DNA of 60,309 bases from assembly GCA_039920165.1 (NCBI GenBank), contig JBDSEG010000293.1, positions 1 through 60,309 on the forward strand. The letters run 5' to 3'. This stretch comes from JBDSEG01 sp039920165 (GTDB taxonomy: Bacteria > Pseudomonadota > Gammaproteobacteria > Burkholderiales > Burkholderiaceae_C). The notes beneath the pieces are model-generated. The model had not been told where the DNA came from, ran no database searches, and saw nothing but the letters and a program-made list of their open reading frames with translations. The position numbers and the translations under genes are program-made. Below are positions 24,223 through 31,147 of the stretch, in pieces (position 1 is the first letter of the stretch; each line of letters starts with the position of its first letter).

Positions 24223-24675
24223 GTGCACCCGTACCTGCGCTTTGCCGCGATGATCGCAACCTCGACGCTCGTGATGTTCGGGCTGATGTACCTGAACACT
24301 TTCGAACTCGACCATGTGACGTACAGCGAGACACGCGCTTACATGGCATTGCTGATGGGCGCCGTGATGGCGCTCGTGATGCTCGCGTTCATGGGACACA
24401 TGCTCGAGAACCGGGCCGCCAATGCCGGCATCGTGGTCGCGAGCGTCGCCGTCTTCGCGCTGTCGCTGTGGCTCGTGCGCAGCCAGCGCACGGTAGAGGA
24501 CGTGTCTTACATGAAGGCGATGATCCCGCACCACTCGATCGCGATCATGACGAGCCGCCGGGCCGGGATCGTCGATCCGCGCGTGCGCAAGCTGGCCGAC
24601 GGCATCATCGAAGCTCAGGTCCGCGAGATCGGGCAGATGAAGTCGTTGATCGCCGACCTGCAGGGCAAACGATGA
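24223..24675 (+). CDS. DUF305 membrane protein
   Basis: A 150-residue protein. Three hydrophobic segments lie within residues 5-85 ('FAAMIATSTLVMFGLMYL', 'ALLMGAVMALVMLAFMG', 'IVVASVAVFALSLWLV'). A DUF305-type helical region follows with 'SYMKAMIPHHSIAIMTSRRA' and 'VREIGQMKSLIADL'. The His-His and Met-rich faces of DUF305 proteins bind metals in known cases, often copper-related. It starts at a GTG just after a GGAG. The protein stands alone, so a specific role in metal handling is only a family-level suggestion. Confidence 0.8.
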   Translation: MHPYLRFAAMIATSTLVMFGLMYLNTFELDHVTYSETRAYMALLMGAVMALVMLAFMGHMLENRAANAGIVVASVAVFALSLWLVRSQRTVEDVSYMKAMIPHHSIAIMTSRRAGIVDPRVRKLADGIIEAQVREIGQMKSLIADLQGKR

Positions 24676-24793
24676 GGTGAACGGGGCTGCCGTCGCGGAC
24701 GGTCGCCGCCCGATAGCGCCGCTTCGAGGGCCGAGCCGCTATCCTGCGCCGCACGGGCGCGGTGTCGCCGGCAACCTCCTTGAAGGGCACGGC

Positions 24794-26251
24794 ATGACAT
24801 CGACGTCGCTTCCGCTGCGCTGGATCTACACCGTGCCGACGCCGCTGGGCGATACCGAGTCCCGCATCGAACTCGACGACGATGCGTTGCGCTTCTACTC
24901 CGACGATCCGATGGGCCCGGGTGACCAGACGCTGCGCTGGGACGCGATCGACGCCGGCGGGACCGCCGCGATGCAGGGCATGGGTGGGCGCGGCGCCCCC
25001 CAGATGGCGCGATGGATCCCGGCCCGGCTCGAATGGCTGCTCGTATCGCACCGCGTCGGCACCGTGACCGGCGGTCGTGCCCCACCCGCCGCGCCCGGCT
25101 TCATGCGCGTGCTGCCGCAGGGCGCTGACCGCGCGGCCATCGTGGCGGCGGTGCGCGGGCGCCTGGGCACGCGCTGGATCGGCGAGCAGGTGCCGCTGCT
25201 CGAAGCGCAGAAGCGGCTCGGGATCGCACCCGACGCCATGAGCCAGGCCAAGGTCTGGGGCATCGTCGTCGCGGTCATGGCCGCGCTGGTCGGGTTGATC
25301 CTGCTGATGGGGATCCTGCTGCATCCGGTCATCTCGGTGCCAGCCGGCTTCGCGTTCGGCGGCTGGATCTTCCGCAAGGGCCTGGTCGGCCTGCGCGATG
25401 CCATTGCCGTCGCCAACACGCCGACCGCCAAGGCGTCGAGCGCGGCGATCGGCCGGGTCGAGCTCGAGGGGCGCGCGATCACCGAGCGTCCGGTCGCGTC
25501 CGGCATCACGGCCCGGCCCAGCGTGTGGTGGGACGTCGCGGTCTACCTCTGGTACGAGGACGGACACGGCCACGGCGATGGCGAGTGGGAGCAGGTCGCT
25601 GCGCGCTGGGGCGGCAACATCGACGTCGTCACCCTCGAGGACGATACCGGCCGGCTGCCGGTGTGGCTGTACGACGCTGACCTGCTGCTCGAAACTCAGA
25701 TCTGGAAGTCCGACCGCGACACGCTGCCGCCGGCCGGCGCGGCGCTGCTCGACGAGCTGGGCTTTCCGTTCAATGGCACGCGCTTGATGCGGGTGTCCGA
25801 ACGGTGCGTGGAGGCCGGCGGCACGCTCTATGTGCTGGGCACCCTGGGCATCCGCCGCCAGGTGCCGCCGGCGTCGGAAGCCAGCGCCCTCGACAAGCTG
25901 GTCCGACTGTGGCGCAGCGGGCGCTGGAAGCGCGAACTGGTGGCGGCCTTCCCGCGCCCGATGCGCATCGTGGTGGCGGTGCTGATCGGCTACCTCGACA
26001 TGATGGTCAAGCTGGGCCAGGGCGGCGAGCGGCCCGAGCGCGCCGAGGCTGGCGAGGAGCCGCCGCCGATGGCGCCGGATGCGACACTGGTGTGGAAGGG
26101 CCGCGACGGTCACCCCTTCCTGGTCTCGAACCGGCCCGAGACCGCCGCACTGGCGGCGCTGCGACGTCGCTCGCTCATGCTGTGCGCGGTCGGCATCGGC
26201 GTCATGTGCTACGCGCTCTACGCGCTGGTGGACGCCGTGTTCGGACGGTGA
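24794..26251 (+). CDS. GIDE-domain membrane protein
   Basis: A 485-residue protein with two or three membrane segments: residues about 155-185 ('VWGIVVAVMAALVGLILLMG'), a possible one near 200, and about 460-480 at the C-terminus. The central soluble region, with 'AIGRVELEGRAI', matches the GIDE-like domain (PF12483) first described in mitochondrial E3 ligases, here without a RING finger. In bacteria such proteins commonly sit beside LemA, as they do here (6 bp gap). No biochemical function is known; envelope or stress-related roles have been suggested. The ATG at 24794 is preferred over an earlier in-frame codon because the sequence before it is not protein-like. Confidence 0.75.
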   Translation: MTSTSLPLRWIYTVPTPLGDTESRIELDDDALRFYSDDPMGPGDQTLRWDAIDAGGTAAMQGMGGRGAPQMARWIPARLEWLLVSHRVGTVTGGRAPPAAPGFMRVLPQGADRAAIVAAVRGRLGTRWIGEQVPLLEAQKRLGIAPDAMSQAKVWGIVVAVMAALVGLILLMGILLHPVISVPAGFAFGGWIFRKGLVGLRDAIAVANTPTAKASSAAIGRVELEGRAITERPVASGITARPSVWWDVAVYLWYEDGHGHGDGEWEQVAARWGGNIDVVTLEDDTGRLPVWLYDADLLLETQIWKSDRDTLPPAGAALLDELGFPFNGTRLMRVSERCVEAGGTLYVLGTLGIRRQVPPASEASALDKLVRLWRSGRWKRELVAAFPRPMRIVVAVLIGYLDMMVKLGQGGERPERAEAGEEPPPMAPDATLVWKGRDGHPFLVSNRPETAALAALRRRSLMLCAVGIGVMCYALYALVDAVFGR

Positions 26252-26257
26252 GCTGGC

Positions 26258-26848
26258 GTGAATCCGGACGCGATGGCCTGGACCGCTGCGATCGCGCTCG
26301 GCGGGGTGTTGCTCGCGGCGGGCGTGCTGGCTTATGCCGTGGCGCTCTACAACGGGCTGGTGCAGGTGCGCCACCAGGTTGACCAGGCGTGGGCCAACAT
26401 CGACGTGCTGCTGCGCCAGCGCCACGACGAACTGCCGGCGCTGATCGGCGCGGTCGCGGGCCATGCGGCATACGAACGCGCCTTGCTCGAACGGGTGACG
26501 ACCCTGCGGGCGCAGGTGAGCGCCGGCGGCGCCGATGTGCCGGGCCGGCTGGCGTCCGAACAGATGCTGTCGAGCGGCGTGGTGCAACTGCTCGCCGTCG
26601 CGGAGAACCAGCCGACGCTGCACGCCGACGCCTCGTTCCGCAAACTGCAGGCGCGCGCGTCGGCGCTCGAAAGCCAGATCGCGCAGCGGCGCAACTTCTA
26701 CAACGAGGCCGTCAGCCTGAACAACGTGCGCCGCGAGTCGTTCCCCGACCGCCTGTTCGCACCGCTGGCGCGCTTGGTGCAGCGACCGCTGTTCACCGCC
26801 GACGAACCCGACCGGGCCGACGTCGACATCGAAATACGTGCCGGCTGA
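26258..26848 (+). CDS. lemA: LemA family protein
   Basis: A 196-residue protein with one N-terminal membrane anchor (residues about 8-28, 'AAIALGGVLLAAGVLAYAV') and the LemA signature 'YNGLVQVRHQVDQAWANIDVLLRQRHDELPALI' split over residues 30-62. The C-terminal 'RRNFYNEAVSLNNVRRESFPDRLFA' is the conserved LemA end. LemA proteins form helical bundles at the membrane, with no defined activity. It starts at a GTG (26258) 6 bp after the GIDE-domain gene. The pair likely forms one transcription unit and works together at the membrane. Confidence 0.88.
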   Translation: MNPDAMAWTAAIALGGVLLAAGVLAYAVALYNGLVQVRHQVDQAWANIDVLLRQRHDELPALIGAVAGHAAYERALLERVTTLRAQVSAGGADVPGRLASEQMLSSGVVQLLAVAENQPTLHADASFRKLQARASALESQIAQRRNFYNEAVSLNNVRRESFPDRLFAPLARLVQRPLFTADEPDRADVDIEIRAG

Positions 26849-26865
26849 CGGTGCGCCGGACCGGC

Positions 26866-27564
26866 TCAGCAACCAAGCTGTTCGGCCAGGTCGATCAGCC
26901 CCTGCGCCGAGAGGTCGACCGGCACCGTCGCCACGCTTTCGCCGCGCCCGGGTCCACGCTCGTCGGGCCGCGCGATGAAGGCGGTGCGCAGGCCGGCCGC
27001 GGCGGCGGCAGCGAGGTCGGACGAGTGCGCGGCGACCATCAGCGCCTCGCCCGGCGCACAGTCGAAGGCAGAGGCGGCGCTCAGGTAGACGACCGGCTTG
27101 GGTTTGTAATCGCGCGCGAGCTCGGCGCCGACGATCGCGTCCCACGGAAAACCGTTACGCCGCGCCAGATCGACCATCAGCGAGATATTGCCGTTCGAGC
27201 ACGGCGCGATGCGGTATCTGGCGCGCAGCCGCAGCAGTCCGGCGGGCACGTCAGGCCACGCATCGAGCCGATGCCACGCGAGGTTGAGGGCGACTTTCGC
27301 CGGCTCGTCAAGCGCTTCGTCGAGGCCGAGCTCGCGCAGCACCACGTCAAGGTTGCGCCGGTGCAGCACGTCGAGCTTGGAGAACGGCAGCCGGCCACTG
27401 CGCACGTCCTCCATTGCCGGCTGGTACTGGTCGCGCCAGGCATCGGCGAAGGCCTCGCCGTCCACGGTATCCCCGAGCGCCGTCCGCACCTCGCGGGCGA
27501 TCGAGGTGCGCCAGTCGACGAGGGTGCCGAAGATATCGAAGACGAGGGCGGAAACGGGCGGCAT
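26866..27564 (-). CDS. HAD-superfamily, type II 2-haloacid dehalogenase-like protein
   Basis: A 232-residue HAD enzyme. Motif I gives nucleophile D10 and T14 (FDIFGTLVD), R44, motif II S123-N124 (PCSNGN), K154 with Y160 (YKPKPVVY) and motif IV D183. This is the frame of L-2-haloacid dehalogenase (DehII). However, the DehII serine and asparagine just before the last aspartate are replaced (AAHSSD), as in many divergent members. The true substrate may therefore not be a haloacid. It is convergent with the LemA gene and stands alone. Confidence 0.75.
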   Translation of the reverse strand: MPPVSALVFDIFGTLVDWRTSIAREVRTALGDTVDGEAFADAWRDQYQPAMEDVRSGRLPFSKLDVLHRRNLDVVLRELGLDEALDEPAKVALNLAWHRLDAWPDVPAGLLRLRARYRIAPCSNGNISLMVDLARRNGFPWDAIVGAELARDYKPKPVVYLSAASAFDCAPGEALMVAAHSSDLAAAAAAGLRTAFIARPDERGPGRGESVATVPVDLSAQGLIDLAEQLGC

Positions 27565-27669
27565 GGCGGCTCCTGGACGGGCTGAGTCGCTGCGGATTGT
27601 CGGACGCCGCGCCGCCGCCTACGTCATCCGGGGCTAAGCTCACTGCCGTTGCCGCACCGAAAGCCCGCC

Positions 27670-28458
27670 ATGTCCGTTCGCCCGCTGATCGCGCCCTCGC
27701 CCGCGCATGCCGACCTCGATGCCGACGCGGCCGTCACCGCCCGCGTCCACCTTGCCGGCGCATTGCGACTGGCGGCTCTGCACGAGCTCGACGAAGGCAT
27801 CGACAACCACTTTACGCTGACGCTGCCGGGCGCCGAAGGCCAGTACCTGATCCTGCCCTTCGGTGGGCACTGGTCGCACGCGCGGGCGAGCGAGCTCGTG
27901 GTGTTCGACGAGCAGGGGAATGTTTCAGGCGACGATCTGCGCGCGCTCGAACTGTCGGCTCAGTGCATCCACGCGCCGATCCACCGCATCACCGGCGCAC
28001 GGGCCGTGCTGCACACCCACCAGACCTGGGCGATGGCGCTCAATATGCTGCAGGACAACCGGCTGCTGCCGGCCAGCCAGACCGCGGCCTTCTTCGACGG
28101 CCAGATCGCGTACGACGACCATTACACCGGCCTGGCGGCTTCGCTCGAGGAAGGCGAGCGGCTTGCCGATCTGATGGGCGACAAGCCGATCGTCTTCATG
28201 AAGAACCACGGCGTGCTCGTGACCGGCGACAGCGTCGCGCAGGCCTACCGACGCCTGTACCGGCTCGAGCGCGTGTGCCGCAACCAGATCCTCGCGCTGT
28301 CCACGGGCCGTCCGCTGGAGCTGCTGCCGCCGGACATCGTGGCGCGCGTGCGGGCCACGAACCCGAACGACCGCCATTCGCGCGCCGAGCGCGAGCGGCT
28401 GTTCTTCGAGGCGATGCTCGCCGTGCTCGACCGTGAACTGCCGGGGTATCGGGACTGA
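27670..28458 (+). CDS. Class II aldolase/adducin domain protein
   Basis: A 262-residue protein of the class II aldolase/adducin family. Zinc-binding histidines are visible in 'VLHTHQTWA' and in 'FMKNHGVLVTG', and the substrate-side region is 'DNHFTLTLPG'. Family members are metal-dependent aldolases, epimerases or decarboxylases acting on sugar phosphates or similar molecules; many annotated homologues have no known substrate. The ATG at 27670 is chosen over an earlier TTG because the family sequence begins close to it. The gene is a single unit divergent from the HAD gene. Confidence 0.82.
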   Translation: MSVRPLIAPSPAHADLDADAAVTARVHLAGALRLAALHELDEGIDNHFTLTLPGAEGQYLILPFGGHWSHARASELVVFDEQGNVSGDDLRALELSAQCIHAPIHRITGARAVLHTHQTWAMALNMLQDNRLLPASQTAAFFDGQIAYDDHYTGLAASLEEGERLADLMGDKPIVFMKNHGVLVTGDSVAQAYRRLYRLERVCRNQILALSTGRPLELLPPDIVARVRATNPNDRHSRAERERLFFEAMLAVLDRELPGYRD

Positions 28459-28568
28459 ACCGCTGTCGCGTCGTGCGAGCGGCGCGTCCGTCTTTCGTCC
28501 CTGCGTGCCGAGCCGGGACCGCGCCCTGGGCTGACGTCGCCGGTCGGGCCTCCCGGTCACAATGGGCA

Positions 28569-29540
28569 ATGATCGACCGCCGCCGCTGCATCGTGCCGTT
28601 ATTGGCGTGGGCCGTGCCAGTGCCGCCCGCTTGGGCGAAGCCGGCCTCGCGGGCCTACCGGATCGGCTGGCTCACGCCGTCCACGGTGCCCGAGCCCGAG
28701 CGCGAATTCCGCGCTGCGATGACCCGTCTCGGCTACCTCGACGGCCGCAACGTCGTCTACGACAGCCTGTCCGCGCAGGACGAAGTCGGTCGCTTGCCCG
28801 CGCTCGCTGCCCAGCTCGTGAAGGGAAAGGCCGACGTCATCGTCGCAGTCAGCCCGTTTGCAATCCTCCCGGCACGGCAGGCGACCGACGTGATTCCGAT
28901 CGTAATGGCGTTCTGGGGCGGCGGCGGGCTCATCGAGTCAGGACTGGTCCGCAGCCTCGCCCGCCCCGGCGGGACGGTGACCGGTGTCTCCATGCTGCCC
29001 GACGAACTCGAAGGCGAGCGGCTCGAACTGTTGCTCGATCTGGCGCCCAAGGCGCGGCGCATCGGGGTCCTATGGCCGGACCAGAGCTTCGACGCGCCGG
29101 ATGTGCAGCGCGTGGCACGTGCCTCGGGTGTCGTCTTGCGCGTCGTTGCAAGTGGCGACGGCAGCGACGCCTACCGGAGCACCATGGCCGAACTGGCCGG
29201 CGAGCGTGTCGAGGCCTTGCTCGTTCCCTCGCTTCCGCGCTACTTTCGCGACGCACGCCAGATCATCAACCTCGTGGCGTCACTGAAGCTTCCCGCGATC
29301 TACGAGTCGCCCGTCATGGCCGACATGGGCGGCCTGATCGCCTACGGACCGCGGCTCGAGGTGCTCGAATCTCGCGTCGCCAGCTATGTCGACCGAATTC
29401 TTAAAGGCGCCAAGGCGGGCGACCTGCCCATCGAGCAGCCGAGCACGTTCGAGCTCGTCGTCAATCAGACGACGGCTCGGGCCATGGGCATCGTCGTGCC
29501 GGGGTCGCTCGCCCTTCGCGCCGACCGCGTGATCGGCTGA
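28569..29540 (+). CDS. ABC transporter substrate-binding protein (PF04392 type)
   Basis: A 323-residue periplasmic binding protein of the ABC_sub_bind family. A short signal peptide (residues 1-22, with 'LLAWAVPVPPAWA') precedes 'RIGWLTPSTVPEPE'. Conserved family blocks are 'FREAMTRLGYLDGRNV'-like at about 45, 'SLARPGGTVTGVSM' at about 140 and 'LPAIYESPVMADMGGLIAYG' at about 250. Family members are often orphan genes in Burkholderiales without a permease nearby, as here. The ligand is unknown; relatives bind tryptophan or other aromatic compounds. Its 3' end overlaps the next gene by 80 bp, convergently. Confidence 0.82.
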   Translation: MIDRRRCIVPLLAWAVPVPPAWAKPASRAYRIGWLTPSTVPEPEREFRAAMTRLGYLDGRNVVYDSLSAQDEVGRLPALAAQLVKGKADVIVAVSPFAILPARQATDVIPIVMAFWGGGGLIESGLVRSLARPGGTVTGVSMLPDELEGERLELLLDLAPKARRIGVLWPDQSFDAPDVQRVARASGVVLRVVASGDGSDAYRSTMAELAGERVEALLVPSLPRYFRDARQIINLVASLKLPAIYESPVMADMGGLIAYGPRLEVLESRVASYVDRILKGAKAGDLPIEQPSTFELVVNQTTARAMGIVVPGSLALRADRVIG

Positions 29541-29874
29541 CACGCGCCATCGTGCGTTCCGTCGCACGCGCAGCCGCGGTGACACGCTCGAGCAGCGCCA
29601 TCGCGCAAGCGTGCGCCACGCCGGCGCGCCCGCTGCCGTCCAGATCCGGCAGGCAGCGGTTGGTGGCGAAAAAGATGTTCTCGGCGATGCCCTGCAGCGC
29701 ATTCGGCGGGCCGGCGAAGTCGCCGATCGGCAGCAGCCCCATCTCGTCGCGCGTCAAGCGCAGCGCGCTGCGGGCGGCGGCCTGGTACACGTCGGCCGGG
29801 AGCGGCTGCAGGTGACGCTCGGCAAGATCGAGCGCGACGACCAGATCGCGAAGCTGTTTGATCCTGGCATTCAT
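29461..29874 (-). CDS. Hypothetical protein
   Basis: A 137-residue protein that I do not recognise. It starts 'MNARIKQLRDLVVALDLAERHL'-like (first 15 residues read as a helix) and contains 'FAGPPNALQGIAENIFFATNR'-like sequence with normal codon use. A GGAG lies upstream of the ATG (29872-29874). The C-terminal 30 residues are arginine-rich and antisense to the end of the binding-protein gene, with an 80-bp convergent overlap. It could be a real conserved hypothetical or a false call in its C-terminal part. Confidence 0.45.
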   Translation of the reverse strand: MNARIKQLRDLVVALDLAERHLQPLPADVYQAAARSALRLTRDEMGLLPIGDFAGPPNALQGIAENIFFATNRCLPDLDGSGRAGVAHACAMALLERVTAAARATERTMARVSRSRGRREGRATPARRCPWPEPSSD

Positions 29875-30109
29875 GAGCTGCACGCTCCGGATGAACCTGT
29901 TCTCGGAAGAATCGGCGTTTTGCGGGACGCCTTGAGCGTCTCGACGAATTGAATCTTGCGTCGCGCGAACGAAGTCGGCGCCGAGGCGTGGCCACAAAGT
30001 CGACGTGTCGACAATTTCACGTTCGCCAGACGATCTCGCCAGCAGTCGCCGACACTTGCGAACACCGTTTTCCGACCCATTTGCATCCTCCGCTTGAAAG
30101 AGTCATTCC

Positions 30110-30562
30110 ATGAGCAGCTATCGAAAAACGCCCGAGGCCGTCGCCGCCCTCACCCCCGAGCAATACCGCGTGACGCAGCAGAGTGCGACCGAGCGTCCGG
30201 GCAGCGGCGAATATCTCGACAACCACGAGCCCGGCGTCTATGTCGACATCGTCTCGGGCGAGCCGCTGTTCGCGTCGTCCGACAAGTTCGAATCGGGCTG
30301 CGGCTGGCCGAGCTTCACGAAACCGATCTCGCCGGCGCACGTGAACGAGTTGCGCGACGTCACGCACGGCATGGTCCGCACCGAAGTGCGCTCGACGAAT
30401 GCCGACAGCCACCTCGGCCACGTCTTCGAGGACGGCCCGGCGGATCGCGGCGGATTGCGCTACTGCATCAATTCGGCTTCGCTGCGCTTCGTTCCCCGCG
30501 ACGAGATGCAGGCGCAAGGTTATGGCGACTACATCGACCAAGTGGCGGAGGACAGGACATGA
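30110..30562 (+). CDS. msrB: Peptide-methionine (R)-S-oxide reductase
   Basis: A 150-residue MsrB repairing the R-sulfoxide of oxidised methionine. The catalytic cysteine is C119 in 'LRYCINSASLRF', and the recycling residue is C64 in 'ESGCGWPSF'. The substrate-site 'SFTKPIS', 'EVRSTNADSHLGHVFEDGP' and 'RFVPRDEM' are as in the family. The zinc-binding CxxC pairs found in some MsrBs are missing, so this is the zinc-free form. It overlaps msrA by 4 bp, giving a complete two-enzyme repair operon. Cytoplasmic: no leader is seen. Confidence 0.95.
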   Translation: MSSYRKTPEAVAALTPEQYRVTQQSATERPGSGEYLDNHEPGVYVDIVSGEPLFASSDKFESGCGWPSFTKPISPAHVNELRDVTHGMVRTEVRSTNADSHLGHVFEDGPADRGGLRYCINSASLRFVPRDEMQAQGYGDYIDQVAEDRT

Positions 30563-31074
30563 CAACGACGACGACCGAACGTGCCGTGCTCGCAGGCGGC
30601 TGCTTCTGGGGCATGCTGGATCTGATCCGCAAGCAGCCCGGCGTGATGTCGACCCGTGTCGGCTATACCGGTGGCGAGGTGCCGAATGCGACCTACCGCA
30701 ACCACGGCAATCATGCCGAGGCGATCGAGATCGTGTTCGACCCGCAGCGAACGAGCTATCGCAACCTGCTCGAATTCTTCTTCCAGATCCACGACCCGAC
30801 GACCAAGAACCGGCAGGGCAACGACCGCGGAGCGAGCTACCGCTCGGCGATCTACTTCACCGATGACCAGCAGAAGCGGGTCGCGCTGGACACCATCGCC
30901 GACGTCGATGCCTCCGGCCTGTGGCCCGGGCGCGTGGTGACCGAACTCGCGCCGGCCGGCCCGTTCTGGCAGGCCGAGGCCGAGCACCAGGACTATCTCG
31001 AACGCCTCCCGAACGGCTATACCTGCCACTTCGTGCGGCCGGGCTGGAAGCTGCCGCGCCGCGCCAGCGCTTGA
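30559..31074 (+). CDS. msrA: Peptide-methionine (S)-S-oxide reductase
   Basis: A 171-residue MsrA repairing the S-sulfoxide of methionine. The catalytic motif GCFWG carries C15. The downstream 'RVGYTGGEVPNATYRNHGNHAEAIEIVFDP' (read in parts) and 'FFQIHDPTTKNRQGNDRGASYRSAIYF' are canonical. The start overlaps the msrB stop (ATGA). The C-terminus lacks the usual resolving cysteine cluster; only 'TCHF' remains near the end. No signal peptide. Confidence 0.95.
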   Translation: MTTTTTERAVLAGGCFWGMLDLIRKQPGVMSTRVGYTGGEVPNATYRNHGNHAEAIEIVFDPQRTSYRNLLEFFFQIHDPTTKNRQGNDRGASYRSAIYFTDDQQKRVALDTIADVDASGLWPGRVVTELAPAGPFWQAEAEHQDYLERLPNGYTCHFVRPGWKLPRRASA

Positions 31075-31147
31075 GCGGAAGGGCAGCTCAATCACCCTGA
31101 GCGTGTCGGATGGCCGCGCTCAGCCCGAACGAGGCTTGTATCGCGCG

